DNA of 64,000 bases from Odontesthes bonariensis (taxonomy: Eukaryota > Chordata > Actinopteri > Atheriniformes > Atherinopsidae), in assembly GCF_027942865.1 (NCBI RefSeq), contig NC_134525.1, positions 23,435,657 through 23,499,656 of the forward strand, written 5' to 3'. Made by a program: the position numbers and the translations under genes. A model generated the notes under the pieces. It was given only the letters and a program-made list of their open reading frames with translations, made no database searches and had not been told where the DNA came from. Below, piece after piece: positions 37,157-50,600 of this stretch; within the stretch, counting starts at the first letter, position 1; each line of letters starts with the position of its first letter.

Positions 37157-40100
37157 ATGAATGCATTCTGCTGTAAGATGAATGCATTTATTGACTCAAC
37201 CAAGATGGGGAGTGACTGCATGCAGGTTGTTGACATGGACTTGACATGTGATGTTCCTCCAGACAGCCCTTCAGAACAGCAGGTAATTTTTCGCCTTTGC
37301 TTTCATCATAAAATGCTGACCCAGCAGTAATGCTTCCTCGGGCCGCACTGGTTTTTAGATGAATCTCTTGGAAGGACTGAAGTACTTGTCTTTATTTGTT
37401 AGACTGAGCAGCAGATGATGAGGGTTTACCTGCGAGTCAGGCCTTTTTCTAAAGAGGAACTCTCTGACAATGAAGATCAGGTACAGTATAGCATATTTAT
37501 GCTGTTGCTCTTTTTTTTTTTTTTTTTTTTTTTTGCCATCTTCCTGACTTATGAATATGGGAATCGGCTGTATTCTGGTTGCTTTAAGTGTTTGAGTTAA
37601 TCTGCATTAACTCCTTTTCAACCAAGTTACAAGATACAATTACTTGGTTAGGAAGGGTGCCTGAAACCTGTACTTCTTTTGGTGTTTCCTGACTAAACAA
37701 GTGAAAAGAATGCAGGCGGTGCCCACGGCCACATCTTTATCCCACTTCAGATTCTTTAAATGTTACTGCTCAAATAGATTATGGCACTACTACAGTTTCT
37801 TTGAAGGTGGAATTGTTTGGAAAATGATCTAACATGAGTTGGAGGGATTATTATTATTATGATATTAGGAAAAGTGTAATGTCTCTTTTGCAAGTGTCCT
37901 GGGCAAGACAACCGTAACCGTTACAACATGCTTCACACTGACAAAAGCATGAGAATCGTGCAAAATTGACATAATAGAAACTAAATGAGACTGCCTTGAT
38001 AGAATTTGCTTCTTTAATTCTATGTAATTTTGAGGTTGATTCCATGCAAAGGAAGTAGGATAATTAAACGGGCTCTGCTGGGATTTTTTTTATTTTAATT
38101 ATTTTTTTTTTTTCCACACACTCGTGGCCTTTTAAGTTTAGGCTAAATTCATTGTTATGATAAAGTTGGAGCTGTTGGGGAACCAGTGAGAAATGTTTAA
38201 CTTCCTAAAGAGTTGTAGTCAAAGAAAAGATGTAGTCAAAGCACACCTTGTTCCAGCTGGTGACTCTCCTTCTCTTTACTTTGCAGTTGTCAGTTTAACT
38301 GGGACTGTGTTTCCTTGTGTGTATATTAAACTTTATTTTTTCTTCTATAGGATTGTGTTGTGATTGAAGACAGCCACACAGTGACATTGTGTGCCCCAAA
38401 GGGCTCAGCCACCATGAAGAACAGTGAGAAAGGAATTGGCATGTCGATCCACAAATTCTCCTTCTCGCAGGTCGGTAACATTTCAAAATGAGCTTTCTGC
38501 CATTCCACACAATGTGTCTGCATACATTTCAGATTCCTCTGTCCGCTGGCTCTCAGATTTTTGGGCCAGAGACGACACAAGCCGAGCTGTTTGAGGGCAC
38601 AGTCAAACTCCAAACGTCTGATTTCTTGGATGGAAAGAATGCGCTGATATTCAGCTACGGTGTGACTAATGCTGGGAAAACCTTCACTATCCAGGGTAGG
38701 TCTGGCAGCAGAAACAATCTGAGCTTTGGTCAATGAAAAATCATACAACGGTCCTAAAAGTGAGTTGTAACATCCTGCTAGGAACGTCAAAAGAGCCAGG
38801 GACACTCCCTCGAGTGTTGCAAGCAACCTTTCATTACATTGGAGGTCATCAGTATGAAGAAATGGATCTGAAGCCTTACCTCAGGGATGGTGCACAGTGT
38901 CTGGATCCTGACCAAGTCAAGCAGGAGAGGGCAGCTAAAGCCAACATTTTTGCTTCAGTCAAAGAAGTGAGGACTTGAGTTTGTCTTTACTTGCTGTGGA
39001 ACAACCACAGTTCTGTCTGAAGTTGGTGTCATAACATGAATATGTCTTTATTCTCATCCAGGAATGTGATCGCTTAAGAACAAATAGCAGTTCAGAGTAT
39101 TTGACCTCCCCTGACACCTGCCTCTCACCCCCACCTGAATCCTACAACCAAACAGGTAACTGGACACACCACGAACAGTTCCATGATCTTTAGAACAGTG
39201 GCTCGTCACACGCAGACAACGAGTCCACTGCTTTCCAAGAGGGTTTCTCTTGAACCTGACAGACTCCTTGGATGGAAAGCTTCAGGCAGTTAAAGAAAAG
39301 AAAGGAGCTAAGATATACAATAAGGTCACAGAATATCTTTGAAATGTTTGTTACTTATTGAACACCCTAAAAATCACCACTGAACTGAATTGGGAGAAAT
39401 CCTTCCTGTAATGTAGCTGTCTGATGCCTGAAAGTACCTGGTTCAACCTTTTCAGTGGATTTTTGAGGAATGAAATCCTTTTGGCTTGATTAACACTGTA
39501 TATATTCAATGAAAGAACCCTGTGACGTGCAGCTTGCCTAGTTGCGCATGTAGTGTGTACGGCTTGCGTTTGCTCCAGTAGTGTTTTACTCAACAGAGGG
39601 AAGCGGCAACCAGTTTGCCTTATGGGTGGCTTTCTTTGAAATCTACAACGAGTGCGTATATGATCTGCTTCAACCAGCCCTGTCCAAGAAACGGGCCTCC
39701 CTTCGTGTTTGTGATGATGGCGCTGGAAACGCTTATGTTAAAGGTTTGACAAATGTTTAAAACTAATAAAAGATATCAGCAACATGTGGCGTTTTTAAAA
39801 TAAAATCAAAGAGGTCTCTTTCGATTCGTTTCAGACCTCAGGTGGATTAACGTCCAGAATTTGAATGAGGCCAGTAAACTGCTCCAATTTGGAAATAAAA
39901 ACCGGAGCGCTGCCGCTACGAAGATGAACCACTCATCCAGCAGAAGGTAAAAAATGTTCTTCTCCCTCCCGTGTACTTGGCTTTTCAAAACTAATATTGG
40001 CTTTTCTTACAGCCATAGCATATTTACCATGAAGTTACTGAAGATTGATGCAGGTACAGTTAAAAGGATCTCTGAGTAAGTATCTGGCCTCATGAATATT

Positions 40101-42817
40101 CAGATGTTTCTGTTTATGGTTTTTCTGTTGTGACACTTCCATTCCAAATAAGACATAACAAAGGAGGCCCAACCTCTGCTAATAAAGTCAGTTCTGGGTA
40201 ATGTCAGTAAAGGCCAAACACAAGGCTGTTGATAGGGTCTCGCAATCAAACTGTCTCACACGTCGGATGTTTGCCTAATCTACAGCTTTGATGTAAATTT
40301 ATTGATGCCACGACTGAAAAGGAGCTTTGTTTTTTTTTTTTTTTTTAAAACGAATTAGACCAACCACAAATTCAAAGTAAGCTAGATAAGTAAATGAGGT
40401 GTGCAACGCTTGTCGGGGGAAGATCAGCAGAATTGACCCGTTTTGAAAAGGTGTAAAAATGTTGTCAGGTCAGCGGTACCAATGTGGACTTGAGTTTTGA
40501 CTACAGTACTTGAGGATGTATAAACTTGATACTGCTCAAGGTTTTCTTTTGGTTTAAATGTGAAATTGTTCGCGCGGAATCTGGCCAAGCCCAAACTCTA
40601 TGGATGAACACGGCGATAATGCTGGAAATGGGCTATAAATGCACCTTTTTGTCAGGTTTTCTCTCTGTGACCTGGCTGGCTCAGAAAGATGTCACAAAAC
40701 CAAGACTTTCGGAGAGAGGCTGAAGGAAGCTGGGAACATTAACAATTCCCTCCTTATTCTGGGGAAGTGTATCAACGCCCTTCGCTGCAGTCAGTCTGAC
40801 AGGTACACGGATTTAATTCATCCCCAGCAGCTGAAAGCTCTTAATTGGACTGACTTGTACATTTGGTAGTGAATTCCATCAAAGCTCCTGTGTGAATGAA
40901 TTTGACAGAGATGACTTGTACTATATATGCTTGTGCCCATAAGAATGAGGAGCAGCTACGTTCCTTTCCGGGAAAGCAAGCTTACCAAGCTCTTCCAGGC
41001 TTTCTTCTGCGGCAAAGGAAGCGCCTCGATGATCGTGAACATTAACCAGTGTGCCTCCACCTACGACGAGACTCTCCACGTTATGAAATTCTCTGCGGTG
41101 GCCAAACAGGTTGGCTTGAGCACTCAACCGAATGAGATAATCGGAGGGGAATCTGAGTGAGCTGCATTACTAATCTCGGCTGTGCTTTGCTGTAGGTGGT
41201 TCAGGTGATCCCAGACAAGCCTGTGGAATCTCTGGCCCCTTGTCTGGTTGGTCGAGATGGGAAGCCTCTGGTGAGGAATGGTGTGATTGACAACCAGGCC
41301 CTGGAGAGCTGCCTGTCTGAAGAGGAGCTGCTTGACGAAGAAGAAAACGATGCTGACGTGACTGTGCTGCCACAGAGTGTACAGCTACTATTGTGTCCCA
41401 TTCACATACAGCACTAAGTTGTTTTTGAGCCACTCGCCGTTTCTGCCAGAATTGCAGTGACTGGGTGGGACCATTAACGGAAACGTGTGCAGACATGAAT
41501 AGAAATGTAGTAACTAAGGATAAATGTACTTTCATTTCAAATTTACTTTGCGTTCTCCAACACAGCCTGAACCCTCTCAGACAAGCTTACTGTCCTTTCT
41601 TTAAGTAGGCCTCAGGAATAGTTCTCCAGGCTTCTTGAAGGACAATCAAAAGCTCTTTGGATGTTGGCTGCCTTTTTTGTTCTGTCAATATGATCCCACA
41701 CTGCTTCATTATTGTTGAGGTCTGGGCTCTTGGGAGGATAAACCACTCATAAGACCTGTAAAATTTCATTTCTGTAAATGCAACTTAAGAAATTTGGCGT
41801 AAACTGTCTTTAAAACAATCTAAAATAGGTAATTTGCTAAGTTTTCTGTTAAGTGTAGACGTCTCAACTTTGGTGCCTCTTTTTATGCTCGAGTGTTTCG
41901 CAGGTCAGTCTTAAGATGCTTGACAATCGATTCCTCTGATGGTAGGAGTACAAGGGATGGACTGAATTGTTGAAAAAGCAGCAAATGTCTAAAGAACTTT
42001 GAAAGACCTGAATGTTTGACAAACTGTTGCTGAAAACCAGTTTAAAATACTACATGAAAGTCTAGTTCCTTGGAAGCGACATGTCATAAAATGAAAGGTG
42101 GCTTACAACTCTTTGTGCATTATCCTACTGTATATCATACACTCGCCCGTTCCATCAATGCCAAGTACTTTACTTGGCATTTGTGAAAAGATGAGATTTT
42201 ACACAAATTGTCATTAAGCGGCCATTTTGTTCTGCCACCAGGCCCATCTACGATCACTGCGTTTCTGATATTTCTCTGTATTCAATACAGGAACTTGTGA
42301 ATATGATTGAGACTCTACGAACAAAACTACTGGCGGAGCGAAGGAAAAACCTGGTTCAGGAAATGGAAATACGCAAAGAAATGGGAAACGCAATGTTACA
42401 ACAGCTCATGGAGAGTGAAGAACTCCGCACGTGTGTTACCCTTTTTTATTTATTTTTTTTAAAGTGTTTTTGAGTCAATGTTAACCTCATACATGTCGTC
42501 TTTACTTTTTTTTTTTTTTTTTTTTTTTTATAAAGTCGACAGTTGGAGGAGCTGAAGGAGAGCTACGCAGAAAGACTAGAGAACACTTTCGAGATGTACA
42601 AAGATGCCTTTAAGGAGCACGCTTACCAGTGTGCTATGAACAATCTGGAAGATGACTACGTACCACTCGATGAGTTCATTGCAGAACAAGAGAAAGTAGA
42701 GGTGTGGTTTTTGTTAATATTTGGTTGTTAACAATCGGAAGTCTGTCTTGAGATTTGGCTCAATTTGAACCCCTGTTCCTGAAAGTTCCAAAATTGCTGT
42801 TCAGTGGCTAAAGTAAC

Positions 42818-42848
<31 letters not shown>

Positions 42849-44023
42849 GGGATTCTTCTCGTGCCAATTGTGTAGGCCCTCAGACGTAAAGTGTCAGAGT
42901 TGGAGGCCTTGGCATCCTGCACAAGAGGTATTCCTGCAGTGGAGCAGTCCTGTCGGACCCAACCGTCTAAGAATGCAGAAGAAGCAGGTATTATGATTTC
43001 TCTTTTCTTCCATGAAGTAAAGTTGCTAACATTTGCTGAAAAAGCAACAAAGACTTGTTGTTCACACAGGCGACTATCGATACCAACAACTGCACAAGGA
43101 GAGGTGCACCATCGAGAGGATATGTGAGGATAAGCAACAGGTGCAGTAATGTGAACATAACTTCTCAACTGAACATTCACCTCAGTCTGATCACATAATC
43201 ATGGTGCTGTTTGGTCTTTAGTTAATTTTGTCTCTTGAGAGAAGGCTGATGGAGCTCAGCAAAACACTACAGGATGTCAGAGACGGCTTCCTGGAGAAAT
43301 CAGCTGATCTGGAGTCTCTGCAGAAGAAGGCTGACGAACAGGTGAGGTGACTGACGGCAGGAGGCCATTAAACCATGGGTTGTGAAAACATGACATTGAC
43401 ATGCGAAAATGTCTCAAATCTGTCTATAGTTTAAATGTTGTTTGTTCTTGTTTTTTTTTTTGTTTTTCATTTATTTTTTTTTTTTTTTTTCTCAAACCCC
43501 ACAAGTCAAAATCCTTCGCGGACATTGTACAGCAGAATGTTGAAAAGGACAGGGAGATTGCCTCTCTTAAGGATCAGCTTGACAAACTCTCCCAGAAGTC
43601 GTCTGTGCAGCCCAAGGCCAAGCGAGGCCTGCTCGCCAACATCAAGGAGGCAGTCACGTCACCTCGGAATAGTACGACTAGCCGAGTTCTCAGAAAAAAA
43701 TGTTAGGACCACACAAACCTGAGAACCACAGCTACTTTCATTTGGTTTTCAAAAGCTTCTCCTGAAAAAGGCTTTTGGGTACTTTAGGAAAACTATCTAT
43801 ACTTTTTTTTTTCTTTTTTTTTTCCCTTGTTGATAAAGTGTTTATTTATTTGGTTTTAATAAAGGCTAATAGCTTTTTTTTTTTTTTTTTAAATATTGTA
43901 ATCCTTGAGAGTGGCTATTTGCTCCTTGTGCCTGTATTTTATTTTTTTTTTTTTTTTGCTTCCCATCCAGGCACCACTTACTCGATGTCAGTTGAGGTCA
44001 CTGCCTACGGTATGAAGCAGTGA
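37157..44023 (+). CDS. kif20a: KIF20-family mitotic kinesin (KIF20A/MKLP2-like), complete
   Basis: This is a kinesin-6 motor of the central spindle needed for cytokinesis. Exons: 37157-37282, 37403-37480, 38351-38470, 38557-38695, 38782-38966, 39062-39155, 39597-39743, 39835-39946, 40013-40075, 40656-40802, 40944-41109, 41196-41378, 42291-42430, 42536-42701, 42876-42987, 43070-43140, 43222-43341, 43506-43671, 43971-44023. They total 2388 nt, or 795 aa (human KIF20A about 890). The motor spans about residues 60-460: P-loop GVTNAGKT (143-150), switch I NHSSSRSH (328-335), switch II DLAGSE (360-365). Then come a DEEENDADV segment and coiled coil. VPFRESKLT and [11 protein letters not shown] are intact. 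The acidic ENDADV block and short C-terminus favour KIF20A over the much longer KIF20B; a teleost kif20b paralogue (kif20bb) remains possible. An in-frame TGA precedes the ATG. Intron 14 holds a (TTA)n tract. Confidence 0.88.
41560..41770 (-). mobile_element. Tc1-like transposon fragment in a KIF20 intron
   Basis: The plus strand has 'ccaggcttcttgaaggac' and 'ttgttgaggtctgggctct', antisense of common Tc1-type transposase sequence. It lies inside the 912-nt intron between the exons ending 41378 and starting 42291. It is a short fragment with no ends found. Confidence 0.45.
42815..42848. repeat. (TTA)n trinucleotide repeat
   Basis: About eleven TTA units in the KIF20 intron between 42701 and 42876. 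Confidence 0.9.
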
Positions 44024-44210
44024 ATGGTTTCTTTTTGTGGCATGCTTTTTCTGCATGGACACCTTTTTGTTATGCATTGCCTCGGCTATATAGTTGCTCT
44101 GCACTTAACCAGAGCATCAATGGTACAGTGGTTTTGAAGTCGGAGTCCGTTAATGTGACTTTAAAAGCTTTTACTTTTTATGTTGGAAAATATGTAGTAT
44201 ATAACAGTTT

Positions 44211-44216
44211 AATAAA
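44211..44216 (+). terminator. kif20a: Polyadenylation signal of the KIF20 gene
   Basis: AATAAA lies about 190 nt after the TGA at 44021-44023 and is the first clear signal downstream. Confidence 0.65.
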
Positions 44217-47200
44217 GATTTTACAAAGAGTTTGTGTGGCATCTGCATGCATGCTGAGGTGCAAATGGGGATTACTGAAGGATACCATGGTAGTTCAACT
44301 ATACACAGGGTGAGTTGGGTGCAGATGAACAATAAAATGGAAAAAAAATTTAATTTATTTTTCCCAAAATGTTTCTGTGAGAGGCAGTTATTGAACAATA
44401 TGAAGGGTGAAACTGATCAGAGCACTATGAGTTCTGTTGGCAAGAGCAGAAAATGCAATGAAACTATTACTGAAGTTTCACTTTTTATTAAATTCATTGG
44501 TTCCCTTGTGGTCAGAATTGGTCATTTAAAAAAAAAAAAAAAAAAAAAAAACTCTTCGGCATCCAAATACTCTTTATCCCAAAAGTGAGACCATCAGTAG
44601 TTCCAATATTTCTATTCCAGTGAATCCGAGAGTCTGCCATCAAGACGACCCGTTTCTTGGTTTTAGCAATAGGGTAGATATAGAATAGATGTATTCTAGA
44701 TACAGTAATTGATTAGAAATTGCAGTATATCTTCAGTCCTAAAAATCCATAATGAATGTCAGATTTTTTTTGGTGATCTTGAACTGATAAATGGTAATCA
44801 CCAGCTAAAATGCTCAAATTAAAGTTGGCAGCCATTTTTACTGAGAATACACAACGGTCAAATATTCCAGTAGAACACTGGTATCCTTTTAATGGCTGCA
44901 ACTGGTAGCAGAGCTGTGTTTTTTGACAGTTTTGGTTTTGCGTAATACTTTTTATATCTCTGTCCAATATTTAAAAAATAAATAGAATAGATTTTTTTTA
45001 TATTTCAGGGGAGTGATATCTGGTGAACAAGGGGACCAGGGAATTGAGCCATCACTTTGTTCATGGTCATCAATCAATTGCCTTTGTTTTTTAAATTGTA
45101 AAGAGACTTTATGTACACCCTGTATATCCTATATTTTGAACATTTTCCCTGTTCTGTAATGTTTTTTAAATGACCCATGATCATCCAAAATCCCTCATTG
45201 CCCATTCCTCCTTGACTGTGCCTACAGTCACTGCTGTTTTTCTTTTGTCTCATAAGTTCTGTGCAAAGCTAATATTAATAATTTATTTATTTTTTTTTTG
45301 ATTAGCTTCGATTAGTTTAAAGAATTGGTCTGGGTTTTAAAAATGATCATCAAACACTTTAGGTAAAGCAATTTACAGCTATAACATAGGAATATAACTG
45401 TAATATATCAGTGAAGCTGCAGAATGTAACTTTTAAGGTCCTTTGGCCATATATATCACTTTTCTAGGGGACACAGGTTCAGATGTGTGATGATCAAATA
45501 TTTGTATGAATATTTGTATCTTATTCTTTTCATTCTCCCTCCTTCAGTCGGACCCTGAAAAAGGCTTGTTTTTGTCTTTCAACGGTTTTATTTTTCTTGG
45601 CCCCATGGGTAACATTTGTGAGAGGACATGTGTCAGATGTTGAAAAACAAGAGGACCCACATGTAAATCGTCCATTGAATTCATCAACCTGCTCTGGCTC
45701 ATTGATTATTGCACAGCACATAACAGTTTATTAGCTTTAAGGACATGCTAAACAACTATTCCTAACCTTGACACCTCATATTCCAACCATTGTATTTAAG
45801 CTGCTGAATATGCATTAGTCTGATGTGGATTATAATAAGGACACGGTGTAGTGTTAGGCTGTAAAAAACAGGCACAACAAGACTTTAGACAGGCAAATGG
45901 GATAGTTATGCACAAGAACAGTTTTCCTCTCTGAAACTCCTACTGGCTTTTTTTCTAAATCTTTGTATCTTTTGCACAATATTTGATTGCCTTTGCTTTA
46001 AAGTGAAACTCATTGTGACAGATTGAGGTATACCAAGCCGTTATTTCTCTTTCATCAGGATTCACCGCATCGAGAGAATATGCTGAAGCGCTGAGGGGAC
46101 GGAAACTAAAAAGCAAATTACCTGAAGATGAAAAGAGATTAATGAAAAAAAAACTTGAAAAAATAAAAACATTTACCTGTAAACCACATGGATTTGAGGT
46201 AATTGCAATTGAACATTACCTATTGTATTCACTGTGGCATCATTTGAAAAACCCAGGCGATGCGCACAATTTCTTTTTTAATTCAGAATTGCATTAGTAT
46301 TTTGCCAACAGCTCATATTGATGATTTCAGAGTCTGCTGTGTAAGGTCTACAGCAGCACATTCCAAAGATTTCCAATAAGGGTCAAGGTCTGGACTCTGT
46401 GGTGGCTAATCTGTGTGTGAAAATGATGTGCCGTGCTCCCTGAACCACTGTTTTACAGGTTGAGCCCTTTGAATCCTGACTCTGTTGTTTTGGATTAGTC
46501 CAGTGCCATCTGGGAGAAAAATGTGTCGATGGAAAAATCTGGTCTTTCAGTATATTCAGATTGTTAGCTGACCTATTTTTTAAGGCACATATGATATTAC
46601 TTAACCAAGACCTAACCTACTGAAGTAACCCTAGGTTTTAATGCTCCCCCCATGGGCATGATGACCACTCTTCTGACCCTGCCCATCACCCCGGAATAGG
46701 ATCAATCTGGACTCATCAGATCACATAACCTGTTTCTTTTGCTCCAAAGTCAAATCTTTATCCTCCCTTGCAAACAAACAAACAAAAAAATTTAGTTTTT
46801 TTGGGGGGGTAAAATTAGCCTTACTCAGAAGCGGATTTCTTAAAGATGAAGGTTTTCTAGAGTTAAACATAAATCTATCACCAAATACGATGTTTTACAC
46901 CTATCAGTTTGAGCTATGTCAGTGTAATAACACACTATGATAGAAAGATAACTATATTAATAACTCCTAAAGTGCATTAAGATGATAGACATTTTCATAT
47001 TTTAGGGTTTTATTGATTAATTTGGGTCAAAAACCTGTTATATTTCAGTTTGGGCATTTATCTCTCTGACTGCAATATTATTTGCGGTTTATTGTATTAG
47101 TGTACCTTTATACTAAGGTAAACATCTTAATTCTCAACCAGTACAATATAGGAACTGTCTTTTTCTTTGATCATCAGGCTATTCTTTGTAGAATAATTGA

Positions 47201-47687
47201 CCTTAACAGTTGAGTGAAAGAGGTGTAGCCAGTGCGGAGGGCTTGAGGTAACAGAGCCCAGCCTCCTCAGTTAGTGAAAGGACCATCGTGGAAGACAGCC
47301 AGCTGCTGTCCTATCTGTCGGGTCTCAGTGATGGTTAATGAGATTAGCTGTATGTCTTAGCTTGCGTCAGTGCAAAGGGGTCAATCACAGGATTAGCACC
47401 TTGCTTAACACTTACATCAGTTTATTATACTTTTTCTTTATTAGTTTGACTTTCCTGCTACGGCCTCCGGACAATGTTTGGCAAGTTTAATTGCAAATTA
47501 GTTGCAGGAGGGAAATTTTGTTCTGCAACATGCCGCCTCTGTACTGAGTCTGTCTGGACTCTCAGCTGCTGAATGAGGCATCTTCCAGGGTGCGAAGAGG
47601 AGTAGGGGCAGCCAGAGAAGTGAAGGGCAGTTGGGCCACAATCTTGCCTGCTGTGGCAGAGTCTGAGACTCCGGACAAATCATCCTC
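44217..47687. other. Intergenic region between the KIF20 gene and rgs9bp
   Basis: A poly(A) run of about 23 lies at 44528-44550. An isolated exon-like open segment (46059-46198) and a transposon relic (about 46270-46760) are described separately. The remainder is AT-rich with no supported gene. An in-frame TGA at 47664 bounds the rgs9bp start. Confidence 0.55.
46270..46760 (-). mobile_element. Tc1-like transposon relic
   Basis: The plus strand contains 'gggtcaaggtctggactctg' and 'tctggactcatcagatcac'. These are antisense of conserved Tc1-type transposase segments, including the WTDE region. Coding frames are broken. Confidence 0.55.
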
Positions 47688-50600
47688 ATGCCACTTATAA
47701 ATAACAAAGTTGGCGATGATTGCACAGCTGGCAACGACAAGGATTTGGCAGATGGAAAGGCTTTGGTGGATTCTTTGATAAAGGTAAGCTCCTGCAGGGT
47801 TTCCATTTTTCTCCATGCTGGGTTTGATCAGGCCAATGCTGTGGCATATTTCTGCTGTGTTTATTTTACAGTGATACATGCAAGTTCTTGTCACCGTGTC
47901 ATTCTCTTTTTTTCTCTCTTTTTTCTCTTCACATCAAACGCCTGTAACATTAATGTTTTTAAACACAGTAATATACAAATGAATTTGACATCAAGATACC
48001 GGACTTATAGAGATACCAAAGAGCACTTGCACTGCATGAGGGGTGAAAAAATGTTGAGTTCCAAATATTTTGTCGTTTAAACCAGCCTCACTGTAATATT
48101 TTACATGATAATGCTTTGCAGACTGAACTTCCACAAGAAGAAACCCTGAAAAAGATGTCTCCCCCCCCACAGCTAAAAGAGCACTCTCACCTAAAAGAAT
48201 TTCTTGGTCCACTGAGTCTTTGTAGCCGCACTCAGTTAACGCATCAGTTAATGCCATGTCCGTGCCTCGCATTTTTTCCAGTTGGTAGTACCTATTGAGT
48301 TGTTTTAACTATGGCTTACTATTTTTGCCTGTTAACGTATTGCTGATTCGTTTTACAGAGTAAAACGTTCTCGTTTTTAGTGAACCAAGAGGGTTCATAT
48401 CTACAGCCGGTTTGCGGGCACAACTAGATAAAACCACAGATAAATCCTGGAACTTGTTATCTGTGAAATGGGTTTTGTTGAATGAAATGACTTCCCTGGT
48501 GAAACTTGAGTAATGTAGCTGCTTAGTCACATAGAGGCCACAGAAGAGACCCAAGTAGTAAGCGATTAAAGGCTAACATAAAAATCAGACATAATATGTA
48601 GGTAGGTAGGTTAGAGTTAAGGTATGAGTGAAAAAATCAATACTTAAGACAATAAAAGATTTTTTTTTTTTTTAAGTAACTTATTTCAAAGCTGCAACAA
48701 AAATTGTGTAATAATATAATAAAGTAGACAATAACATAAATGCTAATATAGTTGTAGTTATTACAGTATTCCTTTTTCTCCCCTGTCACCAGTATGAAAC
48801 TGGGCCACTGGTGCTCTGAGTGCGCAAGGTTGTTTTGGCTTATCTAGAAATAGATCAATGATAATGGGATTATATATAATATTTTTAATGAATGAAACCA
48901 CACTAGCTAATCTGTCAAGGTTAAGCTAATGGCTATTAATAAAACATAGTTACAATATTATTTAGAGCAAACAACTTTAGACTTTTAACTTTTTTTTTTT
49001 CACATTCACCAGTCGTTGTTTCGAAGGGATTAGATTGTTGATGTTTATAAGTGATTTTTTTCCTTTGAATTTGCTCAAAAAGGTTTAATTATTTCTGTTC
49101 CAGTGCACTGATTTTGTGTGCATGGATGTATAGATGTCTGTTGATGATTTGTTCAGTATTGGACAGCTGCTCAAAAGACTAGATAGATGAACAATACCGA
49201 ATTAAGATTAGGGGTCTTATGTCTACTTGTGATCAGGCCATGTGGACAACAAGGGCACATCCATGGCTGTGTAAAACATAGGGGACACTGCAGTTGTAAA
49301 CTCACAGAACAAAGATGTAGACCTTTTCCTCTGATGTCTTTTCTCTGAATTCTACAACTAACCATATCAAATCTTTGTCACTTCTTTCTGTCACAAAGGT
49401 GGTGGCATGTTACCGGCATTTAGCCTCATGTGTTGGTGGATGCACAGATAGCTTGCAGCTGCGCGATGAGTTGCGACAAACTAGAGAAAAGGCCCAAAAG
49501 CTGGCTGTGGCCGCCTGTCATCACCTGACCTCACATCTCCGCAACAAGAGCCTGCCTGAGGAGCAACGCAAGGAGATGGAGCTCCTCTGGGTGGCCTTCT
49601 CCTCCAGTCTGGAGCTCCTGCACGTTGACATGTGCAAAGTTTTTAACATCGGAGACATTTTCTCGCTGGCTAACACAGAGTCCCTGGTACAAACCGGCCT
49701 ACAAGGTAAAGGAGATCTTGGCACAGTCTTAGTAATTTAGTATATGTTCAAGTCAAAGAGTCACAATGGCAGCTTTGTTTCGAGATGCTCAAAGACTATA
49801 GTGGGAACTTGCTATACAGATGTTTCTTTGGTGCTTTTTGATGCAAAAAGAAATTATCAAAACACAGATGATCAAATCTGCAAATGTGTAAGGAAACAGA
49901 TAGACTTCTTTCCTTTCCTCAAACTCTACAATCGCCATTTTCAGCAACTTTCTTAGTTGGTTTGCAGTTCTAAACCCCTAAATTCATACCTATAAGGTGT
50001 CTGTCTTTTTAGAGGTGCAGGAGATACAGCTGCAGGACGTACTTAGCATTTAGCCATTTTGTTCTGTGGATCCCTGTTCTCATCAGCCACAACATGGCTG
50101 TATGAGTGCCACTGAAAGGTCTGGCTAGCTCACAGGAACCAGGTTCTCATGTACACTGATGATGAACCTTACTGTCTTCAGTAATTGCCTTGCCTTTCCT
50201 TGAGTGCCACCATGGGGTTCATATTTGTGATGAATAGACCGACTGATATTACAAAAACAATGAAAATGCCTTTGATTCCACATTTGAATTGTTGAATAAT
50301 TGTGCTAAAATTAGTTATTGCCAGTTAATCAATCTGCCTTTGAGCAGCAAAGTGAGTTGTGGAAATGTTTAATGTTGATTTTGCTCATGCAGGTGGTGGC
50401 AGCGAGGTAACGGCTCGAGCGCTCAGTCTGCCAGAGCTGGACCAGACAGCAACTCTCCCTGCTGGCCTAGAGAGCGAAGAACGCGTCACCATGGAGCAGG
50501 AGATCAGTCACATTGATCACATGATCGATGACATGGAGATGAAAGTCAACGTGTTGCGCTGGATGGTGGAGCCCCATGGGCCACAGTATGCAGAGCCGCT

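Noticed and set aside
47562-48272. A two-exon minus-strand gene for a 103-residue single-pass membrane protein (exons 48191-48272 and 47562-47791, in phase, with downstream AATAAA).
   Set aside because: Its hydrophobic segment is the exact antisense of rgs9bp exon 1, and its acceptor is formed by the rgs9bp donor region with a poor pyrimidine tract. The plus-strand exon matches a known family, so the minus-strand frame is most likely a shadow.
48680-49398. Search for rgs9bp exon 1 close to exon 2.
   Set aside because: No segment with the family's N-terminal helix and a phase-0 donor was found there; the exon at 47688-47783 fits both.
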